From assembly GCA_021378565.1 (NCBI GenBank), contig JAACJU010000001.1, positions 227,458 through 291,457 on the forward strand: a stretch of DNA of 64,000 nucleotides, written 5' to 3'. Below the pieces are notes generated by a model. It had not been told where the DNA came from. It did not search any database and saw nothing but the letters and a program-made list of their open reading frames with translations. The position numbers were made by a program, and so were the translations under genes. The number at the start of each line of letters is the position of its first letter. Position 1 is the first letter of the stretch. Origin of the DNA: Arcobacter sp. LC1 (GTDB lineage Bacteria > Campylobacterota > Campylobacteria > Campylobacterales > Arcobacteraceae). Below, piece after piece: positions 19,440 through 29,400 of the stretch.

Positions 19440-19751
19440 TTAACTGAATTTCAAATCCTTTACGCCAGATAGCAACATAGGCTTAAATGATAAATCTCTC
19501 TCAACTTCTAAGCCTAAGTCCCCTCTAACAGATTCTAATTCTTTTAAACTAAAGTAACCTAACTCGCTTTCTAGCCCTTTGACATAGCCATAACAAGTAT
19601 TCTTATCATCTTTTGAGATTTCAATAACATACCAAGTCCAATTACTATCAGGAGTAAATAACTTAACATGACAGATTGGATCTTCTATTTCTTCTGTTTC
19701 ATATAAGTTTGGGATATTTGATAATATTGCTTTTGGGATAAACTTACTCAT
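19440..19751 (-). CDS. DUF2958-family protein
   Basis: 103 residues closely matching the DUF2958 consensus as I know it: DPICHVKLFTPDSNWTWYVIE, then GYVKGLESELGYFSLKELES and VRGDLGLEVERDLSFKP. Members are common on plasmids, integrative elements and phages; the function is unknown. Last gene of a minus-strand operon with the Rad52-like, Gp157-like and DUF932 genes (one-base gap from the Rad52-like gene), which suggests a role with recombination or establishment of incoming DNA. Confidence 0.85.
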   Translation of the reverse strand: MSKFIPKAILSNIPNLYETEEIEDPICHVKLFTPDSNWTWYVIEISKDDKNTCYGYVKGLESELGYFSLKELESVRGDLGLEVERDLSFKPMLLSGVKDLKFS

Positions 19752-19752
19752 T

Positions 19753-20415
19753 TTAGGCTACTTGCTTTTGGATTCTTTTATACCAAAGCTTAGAAGAGCC
19801 ATCCCACTTAAATCCCTCGGCTTTAATGGTAGTTTTCTTAGAAAAGATATTATCTCCCATTACTATAAGATTATCTCCTTGCTCTACAACTTGTAAGCCT
19901 AAATTATAAAGTGAACTATAATTTTGGGGTACAGCATTTTGCACTTGCTTAGCCTGTGTATTAGCGTCTTCTTGCTTGTTTGGATAATTACGACTCTTGT
20001 CATATAGCGAATTACCGAACTGATTGCCAAAGCTCCTAAGGCTTCTTTTAATTGCGTCAGTTACTGCTTCTTTTGCACCACTCTCATGAGCGTCAGCTAA
20101 CGCTTTTGCAATACCAGTACCAAATCCTACATCTTCTCTTTTTATTTGATTTAAGTGCTGTGAGTCGTATACAATAACTGATATGATTGCCTTATAACAA
20201 ATAACGATATTTTGGTTTTGATTATTCTCTTGTGATACTTGTTCTAAATTTGATATTGAGTAACTCCAAGCACCATAACCAAATACTTTATTAGCTGTTT
20301 CAATGATGTCAAATCCTTCTAAATAAGAAAGATTGATATTACCTTTTTGGCGACTTTTTATTCTTTTACTATCTAGTTGATTGTCTAAAATTTTTATTTG
20401 TTTATCGTTAAACAT
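19753..20415 (-). CDS. Rad52/Rad22-like single-strand annealing protein
   Basis: 220 residues. Residues 20-140 follow the Rad52 fold: SYLEGFDIIETANKVFGYGAWSY, then REDVGFGTGIAKALADAHESGAKEAVTDAIKRSLRSFGNQFGNSLYDK, almost the family consensus. The protein should bind single-stranded DNA and anneal complementary strands. The C-terminal tail is a linker plus a short KAEGFKWDGSSKLWYKR module seen in other mobile-element proteins. On mobile elements this family promotes recombination during replication or repair. Its operon partners are Gp157-like and DUF932 proteins. Confidence 0.88.
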   Translation of the reverse strand: MFNDKQIKILDNQLDSKRIKSRQKGNINLSYLEGFDIIETANKVFGYGAWSYSISNLEQVSQENNQNQNIVICYKAIISVIVYDSQHLNQIKREDVGFGTGIAKALADAHESGAKEAVTDAIKRSLRSFGNQFGNSLYDKSRNYPNKQEDANTQAKQVQNAVPQNYSSLYNLGLQVVEQGDNLIVMGDNIFSKKTTIKAEGFKWDGSSKLWYKRIQKQVA

Positions 20416-20426
20416 AATGTTCCCCT

Positions 20427-21017
20427 TTATGCCACGTCTTCAATAATATTTTCTAATTCATCTATTTGATTATCTGATATTATTGAGTGTTTTATATTTA
20501 CTTTTACCTTTGCAGGCACTGTGATTGTAGTTAAAACAGTAGATACAAGTTTATCTAATTCTTTTAACCCCTCTTTAGTCTCTAAAGCTTTCTCAATAGC
20601 CTCAATGTCAGGCTCAAACTTTACATACCCTAGTCTCATAACCTCGTTAGAATCTAAAATATCTAAGATTCTTTTGGTTTTTCTAGCTTCTTTTGTAAGA
20701 GTAATTGAGCTAACAATATTTCCATCTATTCGCTCAATCCCGTTATCTAAAAACACTGTTGCTATAATCTCTTTTGCAATGTCCAGTGATGTTGATAACT
20801 TCTTTTTATATTCTTGAAACTGCTTAATACTTTGGGATAAAGTATCTATTTTTGCTTTTAATTCATTCATCGATAAACCGACATAATCAGCCTTTTGATA
20901 ATAAGCTTTCGAAGTATCCTCAAGTATTCCTTGAAGATACTCTTTAAAAAACTTTGTTGGTTTATCTTTTGTTAAATACTCTATTTGGTTTTCTAATTTA
21001 TAGTTTATAAGTTTCAT
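20427..21017 (-). CDS. Gp157-like (siphovirus) protein
   Basis: 196 residues. The helical N-terminal half (about 40-100) contains LSMNELKAKIDTLSQSIKQFQEYKKKLSTSL, followed by a beta segment with NGIERIDGNIVSSITLTKEARK near 95-115. This pattern matches the siphovirus Gp157 family of phages and mobile elements, often found beside single-strand annealing or nuclease genes. The biochemical role is not settled. It sits 11 bases upstream of the Rad52-like gene in the same operon. Confidence 0.72.
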   Translation of the reverse strand: MKLINYKLENQIEYLTKDKPTKFFKEYLQGILEDTSKAYYQKADYVGLSMNELKAKIDTLSQSIKQFQEYKKKLSTSLDIAKEIIATVFLDNGIERIDGNIVSSITLTKEARKTKRILDILDSNEVMRLGYVKFEPDIEAIEKALETKEGLKELDKLVSTVLTTITVPAKVKVNIKHSIISDNQIDELENIIEDVA

Positions 21018-21028
21018 TACCCTACTCC

Positions 21029-21838
21029 TTATGCAACTAATGCTAATTCAGGCTCTTTAATAGAAGCAATTTTCTCAGCAATCTCCCAAAGACCTTTGTT
21101 TACAGTTACATCTTTTGAAATTGAAGTAATCTCTTTGCTAGTAAAATTTCTACCAGTATCTTGATTTATTCCAGATACATTTCCCTTAAGGAGATTTTCC
21201 TGGATAACGTTAAGAGTCGTATAAAGATCATCTTTGCAATCTTCACTTCTATGTGATATAAGTAAATCTTCATAGTTTACCTGCAAGTGTTTACCAAATC
21301 TAAGTAAAATACTGCTCTTAGCAAATGATTCTTTTTCAAATTTAGATAGCTTTATAGCTTCTAGTTTTTTAATCTTATCAATTAGCTTAGGTTTAATCTC
21401 TGTAATGTTTTCTATTGCCGTAGCTACGTCATTATCCCTAACTCCAAGATGTTTAATCTTATACGCTTCAAAAACATTATCTGAAACGATCAAACCATTT
21501 GCACATACAAATCTATAAATACCTGCTGATATTGAAAAGCTTTTAGTTCTATCATGACTGTTAAACAAAAGCAGTTCTACTGCATTATCTTTTGGATTTA
21601 TTAAATCTTCAAAATTTCTAAATCTTACTAGGTGCTGTTGATAGCCTTCTCTTTGTATATCTCTTACGCTTGATTCTGCGACATTTACTGGATACCAATT
21701 GTGTGATTTTATTTCATTGATAACATTAATAGTTGGGATAAAGTGATATTTATCACTTACTTCATAGTATGGCTCTTGCGTAAAAAGTGCTGGAGCTTGT
21801 TCTCTTAACTGTTCATTTGTTAATGGTTTTACTAACAT
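21029..21838 (-). CDS. DUF932-family protein
   Basis: 269 residues with YHFIPTINVINEIKSHNWYPV near 30-50 and a region reading ELLLFNSHDRTKSFSISAGIYRFVCANGLIV near 90-120, the typical DUF932 pattern from plasmids and phages (LxNSHDGxxAxxxxxGxxRxVCxNG). The function is unknown; it is usually encoded with recombination or anti-restriction genes. First sizeable gene of the minus-strand recombination operon, preceded by two small membrane-peptide genes. Confidence 0.83.
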   Translation of the reverse strand: MLVKPLTNEQLREQAPALFTQEPYYEVSDKYHFIPTINVINEIKSHNWYPVNVAESSVRDIQREGYQQHLVRFRNFEDLINPKDNAVELLLFNSHDRTKSFSISAGIYRFVCANGLIVSDNVFEAYKIKHLGVRDNDVATAIENITEIKPKLIDKIKKLEAIKLSKFEKESFAKSSILLRFGKHLQVNYEDLLISHRSEDCKDDLYTTLNVIQENLLKGNVSGINQDTGRNFTSKEITSISKDVTVNKGLWEIAEKIASIKEPELALVA

Positions 21839-21882
21839 TATTTTTCCTTTTATTTTATTTTGTTAAAAGTCTTAGACTAAAA

Positions 21883-21966
21883 CTATTCTTCATCTTTATT
21901 TAGCGTATCTTTTATAATAGTTGCTGTTGCAATAATTATTGCTAGAAATACTGAAGTTGGTGACAT
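21883..21966 (-). CDS. 27-residue small membrane peptide
   Basis: A strong ribosome site (AAGGAGGATAA) directly precedes the ATG. The peptide starts MSPTSVFLAIIIATATIIKD and ends in a charged tail (DTLNKDEE), giving one short membrane-spanning helix. It lies 44 bases before the DUF932 gene, in the same direction. Such short peptides are often missed. The Shine-Dalgarno quality makes translation likely; the function is unknown. Confidence 0.6.
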   Translation of the reverse strand: MSPTSVFLAIIIATATIIKDTLNKDEE

Positions 21967-22114
21967 TTATCCTCCTTGTTGTGGTTAATAAGAAGTGCAA
22001 TGATTGGCTTTGAAATGGTGTTTTAAGATTAAAAATATATATAAACTTTTCTATCTTTAATCTCAGTTGTCAGTTGTTAAAAATAAAACTATTGCTTCTT
22101 GGCACTTTTTATAA

Positions 22115-22246
22115 TCAAAATTTTCTAAGATTATTCCTTTTTTTATTCTGTATACAAATAGCTGTATATACACATCCACATAAAAATCCTATAGTTAATA
22201 ATGGTACAATTGCGTAACATTTTGGCTCATTTTTATCTATTATCAT
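22115..22246 (-). CDS. 43-residue small membrane peptide
   Basis: The ATG follows a perfect AAGGAGG with four-base spacing. The peptide starts with charged residues (MIIDKNEPK), then a cysteine-rich hydrophobic stretch (AIVPLLTIGFLCGCVYTAI) and a basic tail (KKRNNLRK). One membrane segment is expected. It is upstream of the 27-residue peptide and DUF932 genes and probably the first gene of that operon. I recognise no family. Confidence 0.58.
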   Translation of the reverse strand: MIIDKNEPKCYAIVPLLTIGFLCGCVYTAICIQNKKRNNLRKF

Positions 22247-22639
22247 TTAGCCTCCTTGTATTGATTTTAGATAGTTCCTAGCCATAGAGCAATTCAATTA
22301 AGAATTACTCTATGTAGTTTTATAATATATAATTATAAAAATTTGGGAATTGTTTTTTAACAGTTAACTTTAAAAAAAATCATAATCTAAATTAATAAAA
22401 TTAGAAAAAATGAACATATAAGCTAAAAATTCTTCAAATATTTAAAAATAATAGAAAAAGAAAGGTAAATGGGGTAAAATAGTAATTTAGAGTTTTGGAC
22501 TACAGAGAAGAGCATAAGCACAAAAAGGACAGAATAAAGTATTTATAATAAAGAACTATACTTTAAAAGATATTTAGCATCAGGCCTAAAAAAGAATTAG
22601 ATTTAATTTTGATAAATAAGTGGTAGGAAAATAAAAGTT
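22247..22639. other. Divergent promoter region before SIR2 and the recombination operon
   Basis: About 390 AT-rich bases between a minus-strand operon and the plus-strand SIR2-HerA-HNH operon. I see no gene. It must hold promoters in both directions; no palindromic operator stands out. Confidence 0.4.
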
Positions 22640-23638
22640 ATGGAAGATGAATTAAATAAAATTACATTACAGGCACAAAAATATATTGAAGATATACCTG
22701 TAATTGTCTTAGGTAGTGGAGCATCGGTCGCATATGCCTTACCAACCATGTCGAGCCTATCGGAATATTTAAAGAAGAATATTAAGATAAAATCAAATGA
22801 AGGGTGGAATAAATTTGTTAGCTTATTAAATAAAGGCACTGATTTGGAAACTGCCCTACAAAATGAAGCATTGGATGAGAAAATTATAAAAAAGATTATA
22901 ATAAAAACATGGGAGTTAATAAATAAAAAAGATATTGAAGTTTTTTTTGAAAGCTTATCTATTGCTGATTATTTTTCATTATCTAAATTGATAAATAAAT
23001 TATTTTCAAGTACATGTAAAGAGTTAAATGTTATAACTACCAATTATGATAGACTAGCAGAATATGCTTGTGAAAAAAATAATTCATACCACTATACGGG
23101 ATTTACTTCGGGATTTTGTAGAACAAAAATTTCAAAAGATTTAATTAAAGTTGGTAGAAAAGTAAATATATGGAAAGTGCATGGTTCACTTGGCTGGTTT
23201 AGGGATTCAAAAGGTACTCTAATCGGCCTACCTAATATTAAAACTATCCCCAAAGGATTATTTCCAGAAATTGTAACACCAGGAATAGAAAAATATAAAA
23301 AAACACATCTTGAACCATATCGCACAATAATTCAAGAAGCAGATAAAGCATTGGAAGATAATAATAGTTATATTTGCATTGGCTACGGATTCAATGATGA
23401 ACATATTCAAGAAAAATTAGTAAATAAGTGTATTCAAAATAATTCGAAACTTATAATTATAACGAGAACATTAACAAAAGCTACAAAAAAATTTATTGGA
23501 AAAAAAGGATGTAAAGACTATTTAGCATTTGAGTGTCATGATGGTACAAAAACAAAAGTTTACTCATCTAACTTTGATAAGCCAATTATTTTGAATGGCA
23601 ACTATTGGTCATTAGATGGTTTTTTAAAATTAATATAA
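22640..23638 (+). CDS. SIR2-family defence protein
   Basis: 332 residues with the SIR2 NAD-binding motifs: GSGAS at residues 25-29, TTNYDR near 132-137, the presumed catalytic histidine in WKVHGSLGW near 181, and CIGYGFNDEHI near 250, typical of defence-type SIR2 proteins that hydrolyse NAD+. There is no zinc finger, unlike deacetylase sirtuins. The HerA gene starts ten bases later, so this is the SIR2 half of a SIR2-HerA (Nezha-type) anti-phage system, in which the two proteins form a complex that depletes NAD+ during infection. Confidence 0.86.
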   Translation: MEDELNKITLQAQKYIEDIPVIVLGSGASVAYALPTMSSLSEYLKKNIKIKSNEGWNKFVSLLNKGTDLETALQNEALDEKIIKKIIIKTWELINKKDIEVFFESLSIADYFSLSKLINKLFSSTCKELNVITTNYDRLAEYACEKNNSYHYTGFTSGFCRTKISKDLIKVGRKVNIWKVHGSLGWFRDSKGTLIGLPNIKTIPKGLFPEIVTPGIEKYKKTHLEPYRTIIQEADKALEDNNSYICIGYGFNDEHIQEKLVNKCIQNNSKLIIITRTLTKATKKFIGKKGCKDYLAFECHDGTKTKVYSSNFDKPIILNGNYWSLDGFLKLI

Positions 23639-23648
23639 AGGATTTAAT

Positions 23649-25373
23649 ATGAATATTTTTGATTATAACGACGATGAAACATTAGGTAAAGTAATATCAG
23701 TTGATACAGCTGTAGTTATAATAGAAGTTGAAAATGCAAATAAGCTTAAAAGTTTGCAAGTTAACAGATTAGTAGTTTTACAAAGTTCAAGGCCAGAGCA
23801 GTATTTGATTGGGCTTATAAAAAAATTGGTTAGAAAAAAGATATTTGATGAAAATCTAGAAAAAGGTGAGCCCACAGAAGAAAACTTATGTAAAATTACT
23901 TTAATTGGGACATTTAAAAGTAAAGATGGTACAAAAGAAAATGTGTTTACAAGAACATTAGAAACCGTTCCTGAAATTGATGCAAATTGTTTTACTCTTG
24001 AAAAAGAAAAACTAACAAATTTTATGAAAGTAATTTCACAATTAAGTAATGAAAAAAATTCATTGTCGATTGGTCATTATACTTTGGACGATAATGCAAA
24101 AGCATATTTAAATGGTAACAAATTATTTCAAAGACATGCTTTTATAGGTGGGAGCACAGGAGCAGGAAAGTCTTGGACTACAGCTAAGATTATTGAGCAA
24201 ATGGCAGAATTAAGCAATGTTGACTCTATTATTTTTGATTTACATGGAGAGTATAAACCTTTAGGAGAAAATAAAAATATAGAATATTACAAAATTGCTG
24301 GTCCAACGGACATAAAAAATAAGGAAGGGCTTGCTGATAATATTCTCCATATACCGTATTGGCTATTAAGCTATGAAGCGTTGGTATCTATGTTTGTCGA
24401 CAGAAGTGATCAAAATGCACCTAACCAATCCATGATAATGGCAAGAGAAATTAAAAATGTAAAAGAAGAGTATCTAAAAGAAAGAAAAAGTGATATTCTA
24501 TCAAATTTTACAATAGATAGCCCTATCCCTTTTTCATTGAAAATGTTATTAAAAAAATTACATGATATAAATTCTGAAATGGTGCCTGGAGCTAGAAGTG
24601 AAAAACAAGGTGAGTTTTATGGAAAACTAAGCCGTATGATTTCAAGACTTGAGAACAAAATTTATGATAGGAGAATGGCATTTTTGTTTGAAGCAGGAAA
24701 AGATATTATGGAATTTGAGTGGCTAAATAAATTAGTGTCAACTTTAATAGGTGTCGCCAGCGAAAATGGAAAAGCAGGTATTAAAATAATTGATTTTTCA
24801 GAAGTACCATCTGATATTTTGCCTTTAATTGTTAGTTTGATTGCACGACTTTCATTTTCCGTGCAACAATGGACAAAATTAGAAGACAGGCATCCAATCG
24901 CACTTTTATGCGATGAAGCACATCTATATATGCCCAATAAGAGTAATGCAAGTGCAAGTGATGAAATATCTTTAAGTATTTTTGAAAGGATTGCAAAAGA
25001 AGGAAGAAAATATGGATTAAGTTTAGTAGTAATTAGTCAACGACCATCAGAAGTCAACAGAACAGTTTTGAGTCAATGTAGCAATTTTATAGCAATGAGA
25101 CTTACAAATACAGATGATCAAATGGTTATAAAAAAATTACTTCCTGATAATTTAGGTGGATTTGGAGACATATTGCCTATACTTGACATAGGTGAGGCTT
25201 TGATTGTTGGTGATGCAAGCTTATTGCCAAGTAGAGTTAGAATTGATAAACCCAATATAACTCCAAATAGTGGCACAGTTGAATTTTGGGATGAATGGCA
25301 AAAAAGTGTTAATGAAGATAGAATTAATAATGCAGTTAACAACTGGCGAAAACAAAATATAAGTGATAGATAG
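23649..25373 (+). CDS. HerA-like ATPase (DUF87/FtsK-type), partner of SIR2
   Basis: A 574-residue hexameric-ATPase-type protein. The N-terminal beta domain (about 1-140) resembles the HAS-barrel; Walker A is GGSTGAGKSW near 167-176, Walker B is ALLCDEAHLYMP near 417-428, and SQRPSEVNRTVLSQCSNFIAMRLTN near 463 carries the HerA/VirB4 arginine-finger region. It overlaps the next gene by one base. HerA proteins translocate DNA with NurA in archaea; here no NurA is present and the SIR2 neighbour defines it as the ATPase of a defence complex. Confidence 0.88.
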   Translation: MNIFDYNDDETLGKVISVDTAVVIIEVENANKLKSLQVNRLVVLQSSRPEQYLIGLIKKLVRKKIFDENLEKGEPTEENLCKITLIGTFKSKDGTKENVFTRTLETVPEIDANCFTLEKEKLTNFMKVISQLSNEKNSLSIGHYTLDDNAKAYLNGNKLFQRHAFIGGSTGAGKSWTTAKIIEQMAELSNVDSIIFDLHGEYKPLGENKNIEYYKIAGPTDIKNKEGLADNILHIPYWLLSYEALVSMFVDRSDQNAPNQSMIMAREIKNVKEEYLKERKSDILSNFTIDSPIPFSLKMLLKKLHDINSEMVPGARSEKQGEFYGKLSRMISRLENKIYDRRMAFLFEAGKDIMEFEWLNKLVSTLIGVASENGKAGIKIIDFSEVPSDILPLIVSLIARLSFSVQQWTKLEDRHPIALLCDEAHLYMPNKSNASASDEISLSIFERIAKEGRKYGLSLVVISQRPSEVNRTVLSQCSNFIAMRLTNTDDQMVIKKLLPDNLGGFGDILPILDIGEALIVGDASLLPSRVRIDKPNITPNSGTVEFWDEWQKSVNEDRINNAVNNWRKQNISDR

Positions 25374-26410
25374 TGGGGATAAATACAAAAACACATAAAA
25401 TGTTGTGGGGAAGATCTGGAAACAGATGTGCTATGCCCGAATGTAGGAAAGAATTAGTTATGGATATATCCGAAACAGACGATGAGTCTTTAATTGGAGA
25501 AGAGTGTCATATTGTGGCTAAAAAGCCAAATGGTCCAAGAGGTGATAAGAATTTTGATATTAAAAAATTAGATGTATATGATAATTTAGTTCTTATGTGT
25601 AGGAATCATCATAAAACTATAGATGATATTCCAAATGTTTACACTATCAAAAAATTAAATATAATTAAACAAGATCATGAATCATGGGTTAAAAATCAAT
25701 TAACAAGTTCTGACAAAAGAAAACAAAAAGATGATAAATCATATGCAGTATTTGTTGATAAGTGGGTAAAATTATCAAATTTAGATAACTGGGAAGAATG
25801 GACATCTTTTGTTCTAGGAGACAATTGTCCAAAACTAACTGCTGACATGTATGAAAATCTTCAAAAATTAAAAGAATGGTTATTTGCTATAATTTGGCTA
25901 AATAAATATATGGAACTTGAAAATGCCTTTGAAAATTTTAGACTAATTTTAGAAGATTTTATAAATGAATTTGGGAAATACTCAAAAAAACAAGGAGAGT
26001 TGTATTATACAGAAAAATTCTATAAGTTGGAATGGCATGATGATAAGGGTAAATATGATAGATTAGCAAAACAGTATGATTTTCATGTTTCTCTTGTAGA
26101 AGATTTAATAATCGAACTAACTAGAGCTTCGAATTATATCTGTGATTTAATTAGAAAATATATTGATTCATCGTTTAGGCTAAATAAGGGATTTTTAATT
26201 ATTTCAATTGGTCCAGTACTTAAAAATGGTCCGCCCCCGCAACTAATTTACCAACAGCTTAAGGCTGAATACACCAAAGATGATCTAACTAGAGATGTTT
26301 TATATGGAAATCTTGAAACATTCAAAGAAATTAGAACTAAAAGAGATTATTGCAGGGGTGTAGGAATTGATGAAAATGATGAAAAATTTTTAGAATATTT
26401 ACACCAATAA
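25373..26410 (+). CDS. HNH endonuclease-domain protein, third gene of the SIR2-HerA operon
   Basis: 345 residues starting at a GTG that shares its G with the HerA stop (TAGTG). Residues about 10-85 form a zinc-type HNH nuclease: CAMPEC near 18-23, EECHIVAK with the HNH histidine near 46, and NLVLMCRNHHKTID near 71-84. The remaining 250 residues are helical and aromatic-rich, with WVKLSNLDNWEEWTSF near 125; I recognise no family there. Tight coupling to HerA suggests it acts with the SIR2-HerA complex, perhaps adding DNA cleavage, or is a separate nuclease defence gene. Confidence 0.78.
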   Translation: MGINTKTHKMLWGRSGNRCAMPECRKELVMDISETDDESLIGEECHIVAKKPNGPRGDKNFDIKKLDVYDNLVLMCRNHHKTIDDIPNVYTIKKLNIIKQDHESWVKNQLTSSDKRKQKDDKSYAVFVDKWVKLSNLDNWEEWTSFVLGDNCPKLTADMYENLQKLKEWLFAIIWLNKYMELENAFENFRLILEDFINEFGKYSKKQGELYYTEKFYKLEWHDDKGKYDRLAKQYDFHVSLVEDLIIELTRASNYICDLIRKYIDSSFRLNKGFLIISIGPVLKNGPPPQLIYQQLKAEYTKDDLTRDVLYGNLETFKEIRTKRDYCRGVGIDENDEKFLEYLHQ

Positions 26411-26494
26411 CCAATTTGTAACAAGATTTTGGATACACTGCACTTTATATTAAAAGACCAAAAAATAGCTTTAATCAATATGATTAAAGCTATT

Positions 26495-29400
26495 TTAAAT
26501 TAACTCAATGGTTTCTTTATCTAAATCCTCAATCAACTCAATAGCACTCAAAACACCATCTTGCTCATTTTCATTTAAATTACCAAAATAACCTGATATT
26601 GGATGCAAATCACTAGTTAAGAAGCCTCTCACATTAGTAATTGATTTATGAACATTCATAAACTGTTTTCCTTGTATTGTCTTTTTTATTTCAATCATCA
26701 CTTCAATTTGTTTTTGTGTATAAGTGCTTTTTGCGATAAAATTATCTAAAATATTATTTGCAACTTTTTTGTTAGAAGAGTTAATTATGCTTTTAATAAA
26801 ATTTCTAAAATCCTCATTGTCATTTAATTTATCATCAATTATTTTATCCATATTATGAAAATGATATTCGATGTTATCTATATCTGTACTTGTTATTAAT
26901 TCTGTTTTTTCAAGCTTTTTAATGAAATGTAATTTTTTTATATATTCTTCTAATACTTTTTGTATTTCTGTTTTTATGGATGCCTTATCAATATAGCTAT
27001 CACTTCTTAAATTTTCTATTTTTAAAATTTTATCGCTAAAGTTCGTTTTTACAGTTGTATTATTTTTTTCTTTTGATATGTCTGCAAGATTTTCGATTCC
27101 TAATCTAACTGTTTCTAAATCATCAATACTATTTTTCAAATCAAATTTATTATTTATTACATCATTTATAATATTTTCTTTTTCTTTAATAGCATTAATA
27201 CTTGAAACCTTTGATTTCAATACAAAACAACGCTTATTTATATCGTCCACGTAAGCTCTATTACTTTTTTTATTTAAAATAGATTCTTCTGCATTTAGTA
27301 CTTCCATCTGAAAACTTTGTATTTGATATTCGGAATTATCTTCTATGTATTGAGCTATTGTTTGAATCTTTTTATATAATTCATCTGTTATATATTCAAG
27401 TTTATTAGATTGCAATTCCTCGATTTCAGCTCTATTCTTTTTTACAAAGTATTCATCAATATTGATATTTGATATTTGTCCTCTAACTGTATTTAATAAC
27501 GTATCTTTAAAAGTACCATTTTTAACAGTCCTTAAAATATTAACTCGTTTTAAAAATAGACTCTCTTTCAAAGATACTGTTTTTCGACTTTCTTTTCCAT
27601 TGGGATTGCTTCCAAAGTATGTAAAGTTATTACAAAAATCAAATATATTAAAGTATGCTTTATCTTCATTATCTCCAAATAAATTAGGGCAAAGTCTAGT
27701 TCCTCTTCCTATCATCTGCCAAAACTTTATTTTAGATTTTACTTGCTTAAAAAATACAAGATTTACTATCTCTGGCACGTCAATACCAGTATCAAGCATA
27801 TCAACACTTATAGCAATTTGAGGATTTTTAGATGCATTTTTAAAGTTATCTATTAGACTATCTACATGTGAGATTTCGCTGTGTATTACTTGTGCTTCAT
27901 CATAACTTTTAGGATACAATATATCAAATCTTTCTTTTATAAACTGGGCATGTTTAATATTTTTAGCAAAAATTATCGTTTTCCCAATCCTGTTGCCCTC
28001 TTCTATTTTCAAGCCGTATTCTTTCAAATGCTTAAGTACTTTATCATTTGTGTCTTGGTTAAATATTCTTTTGTTTATTTCTTGCGATGATATGTCATCT
28101 TCATTATCAAACTTATCCTCCCATTCTTCTTTTTCATCGACACTTAAATCAGCGTACACCAAACCTTTTTGCACAATTCCTAAATCAATCTCATAAGACC
28201 TAAAATTAACTAACCAATTATCAGCTATTGCTCTATCAAGAGGATAATTATCTGTTGGTTCTTCAAAAGATGTATCAAAAAAATCATAAGTATTCCTATG
28301 CACTTCACCAGTCGGAGTTGCAGTAAGTCCCAAAATTAAGCTATTAAAATATTCAAAAATTGCTTTATACTTTTTATATATTGTTCTGTGTGCTTCATCT
28401 ATAATAATCAAATCAAAATATGCACTATTGTATTTTTCATTTTTTATAAGATTATGGACTGTCTCGTAAGTGCCAAAATGCATACGATTATCTAAATCTT
28501 TTTCTAGGCCTAAATTAACGCTTGTCTCCTTAAGATATAAATCAAAATTAGTCTTTGCTTGTTTTACTAATTCTATTCTATCTGCTAAAAATAAAATCTT
28601 ATTTATCCATTTAGCTCGTATCAAAATATCCACTATGCTAATGCCTACTCTTGTTTTGCCTGTACCTGTCGCCATAACCAGTAATGCTCGTTTTTTAAGT
28701 GCTTCAAAATTTTTAAGAACACTTTTAATAACTCTATATTGGTATTCTCTATCAGTTATATTGGAATTTACTATTTTATCCGTTGGTTTAATATTTTTAA
28801 TAAATTGTATTTTATTTAAAGCTCGAATTAGTTCATATTTAGGAAATATACTGTGTATCTCTTTAAGAGGATATACTCCATTGGTATATTGTATAACTCT
28901 ACCATTTGTTAAAAATATTAGGATATTATCTTGATTAAATTCTTTTTTAAGTGCTTGAGCATATAGGGAGGCTTGATGTTTTCCAATACTTACATCTTTA
29001 GAAAATCTTTTTGCTTCAATTACTGCTAAAGGTTTATCCTCATCATCCCAAAGTACATAGTCAGCATATCCTATTTTTCCATCCTCAAGTTTTAGTTTAT
29101 ACTCAATATCTTTACCTTTTTTGAAATTATCTACTTTATAACCAGCCTCTTTTAACTCTACATCAATTAGTAATTTTCTTGTATCAGCTTCATTTATATC
29201 TTCAACTTGAATAATCTTAGTTCTTTTAGTTTTCTTCTTATTAGCAGATTGTGAAGAAAATGATTTTTTTAGTTTTGTGAGTTCATCTTGTAGTTGTTTA
29301 TTTTCTTCCCCAAGAACATTTTGTTTAGTAGTCTGCAAAATTACTTCTTGTTTATTTAGGGTATCAGAAGATATTTTTGTGTCTTTTGCTAAGACTAAAG

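Noticed and set aside
28470-28934. 154-codon open frame antisense to hsdR
   Set aside because: Shadow of the HsdR helicase domain; no ribosome site and no family resemblance.
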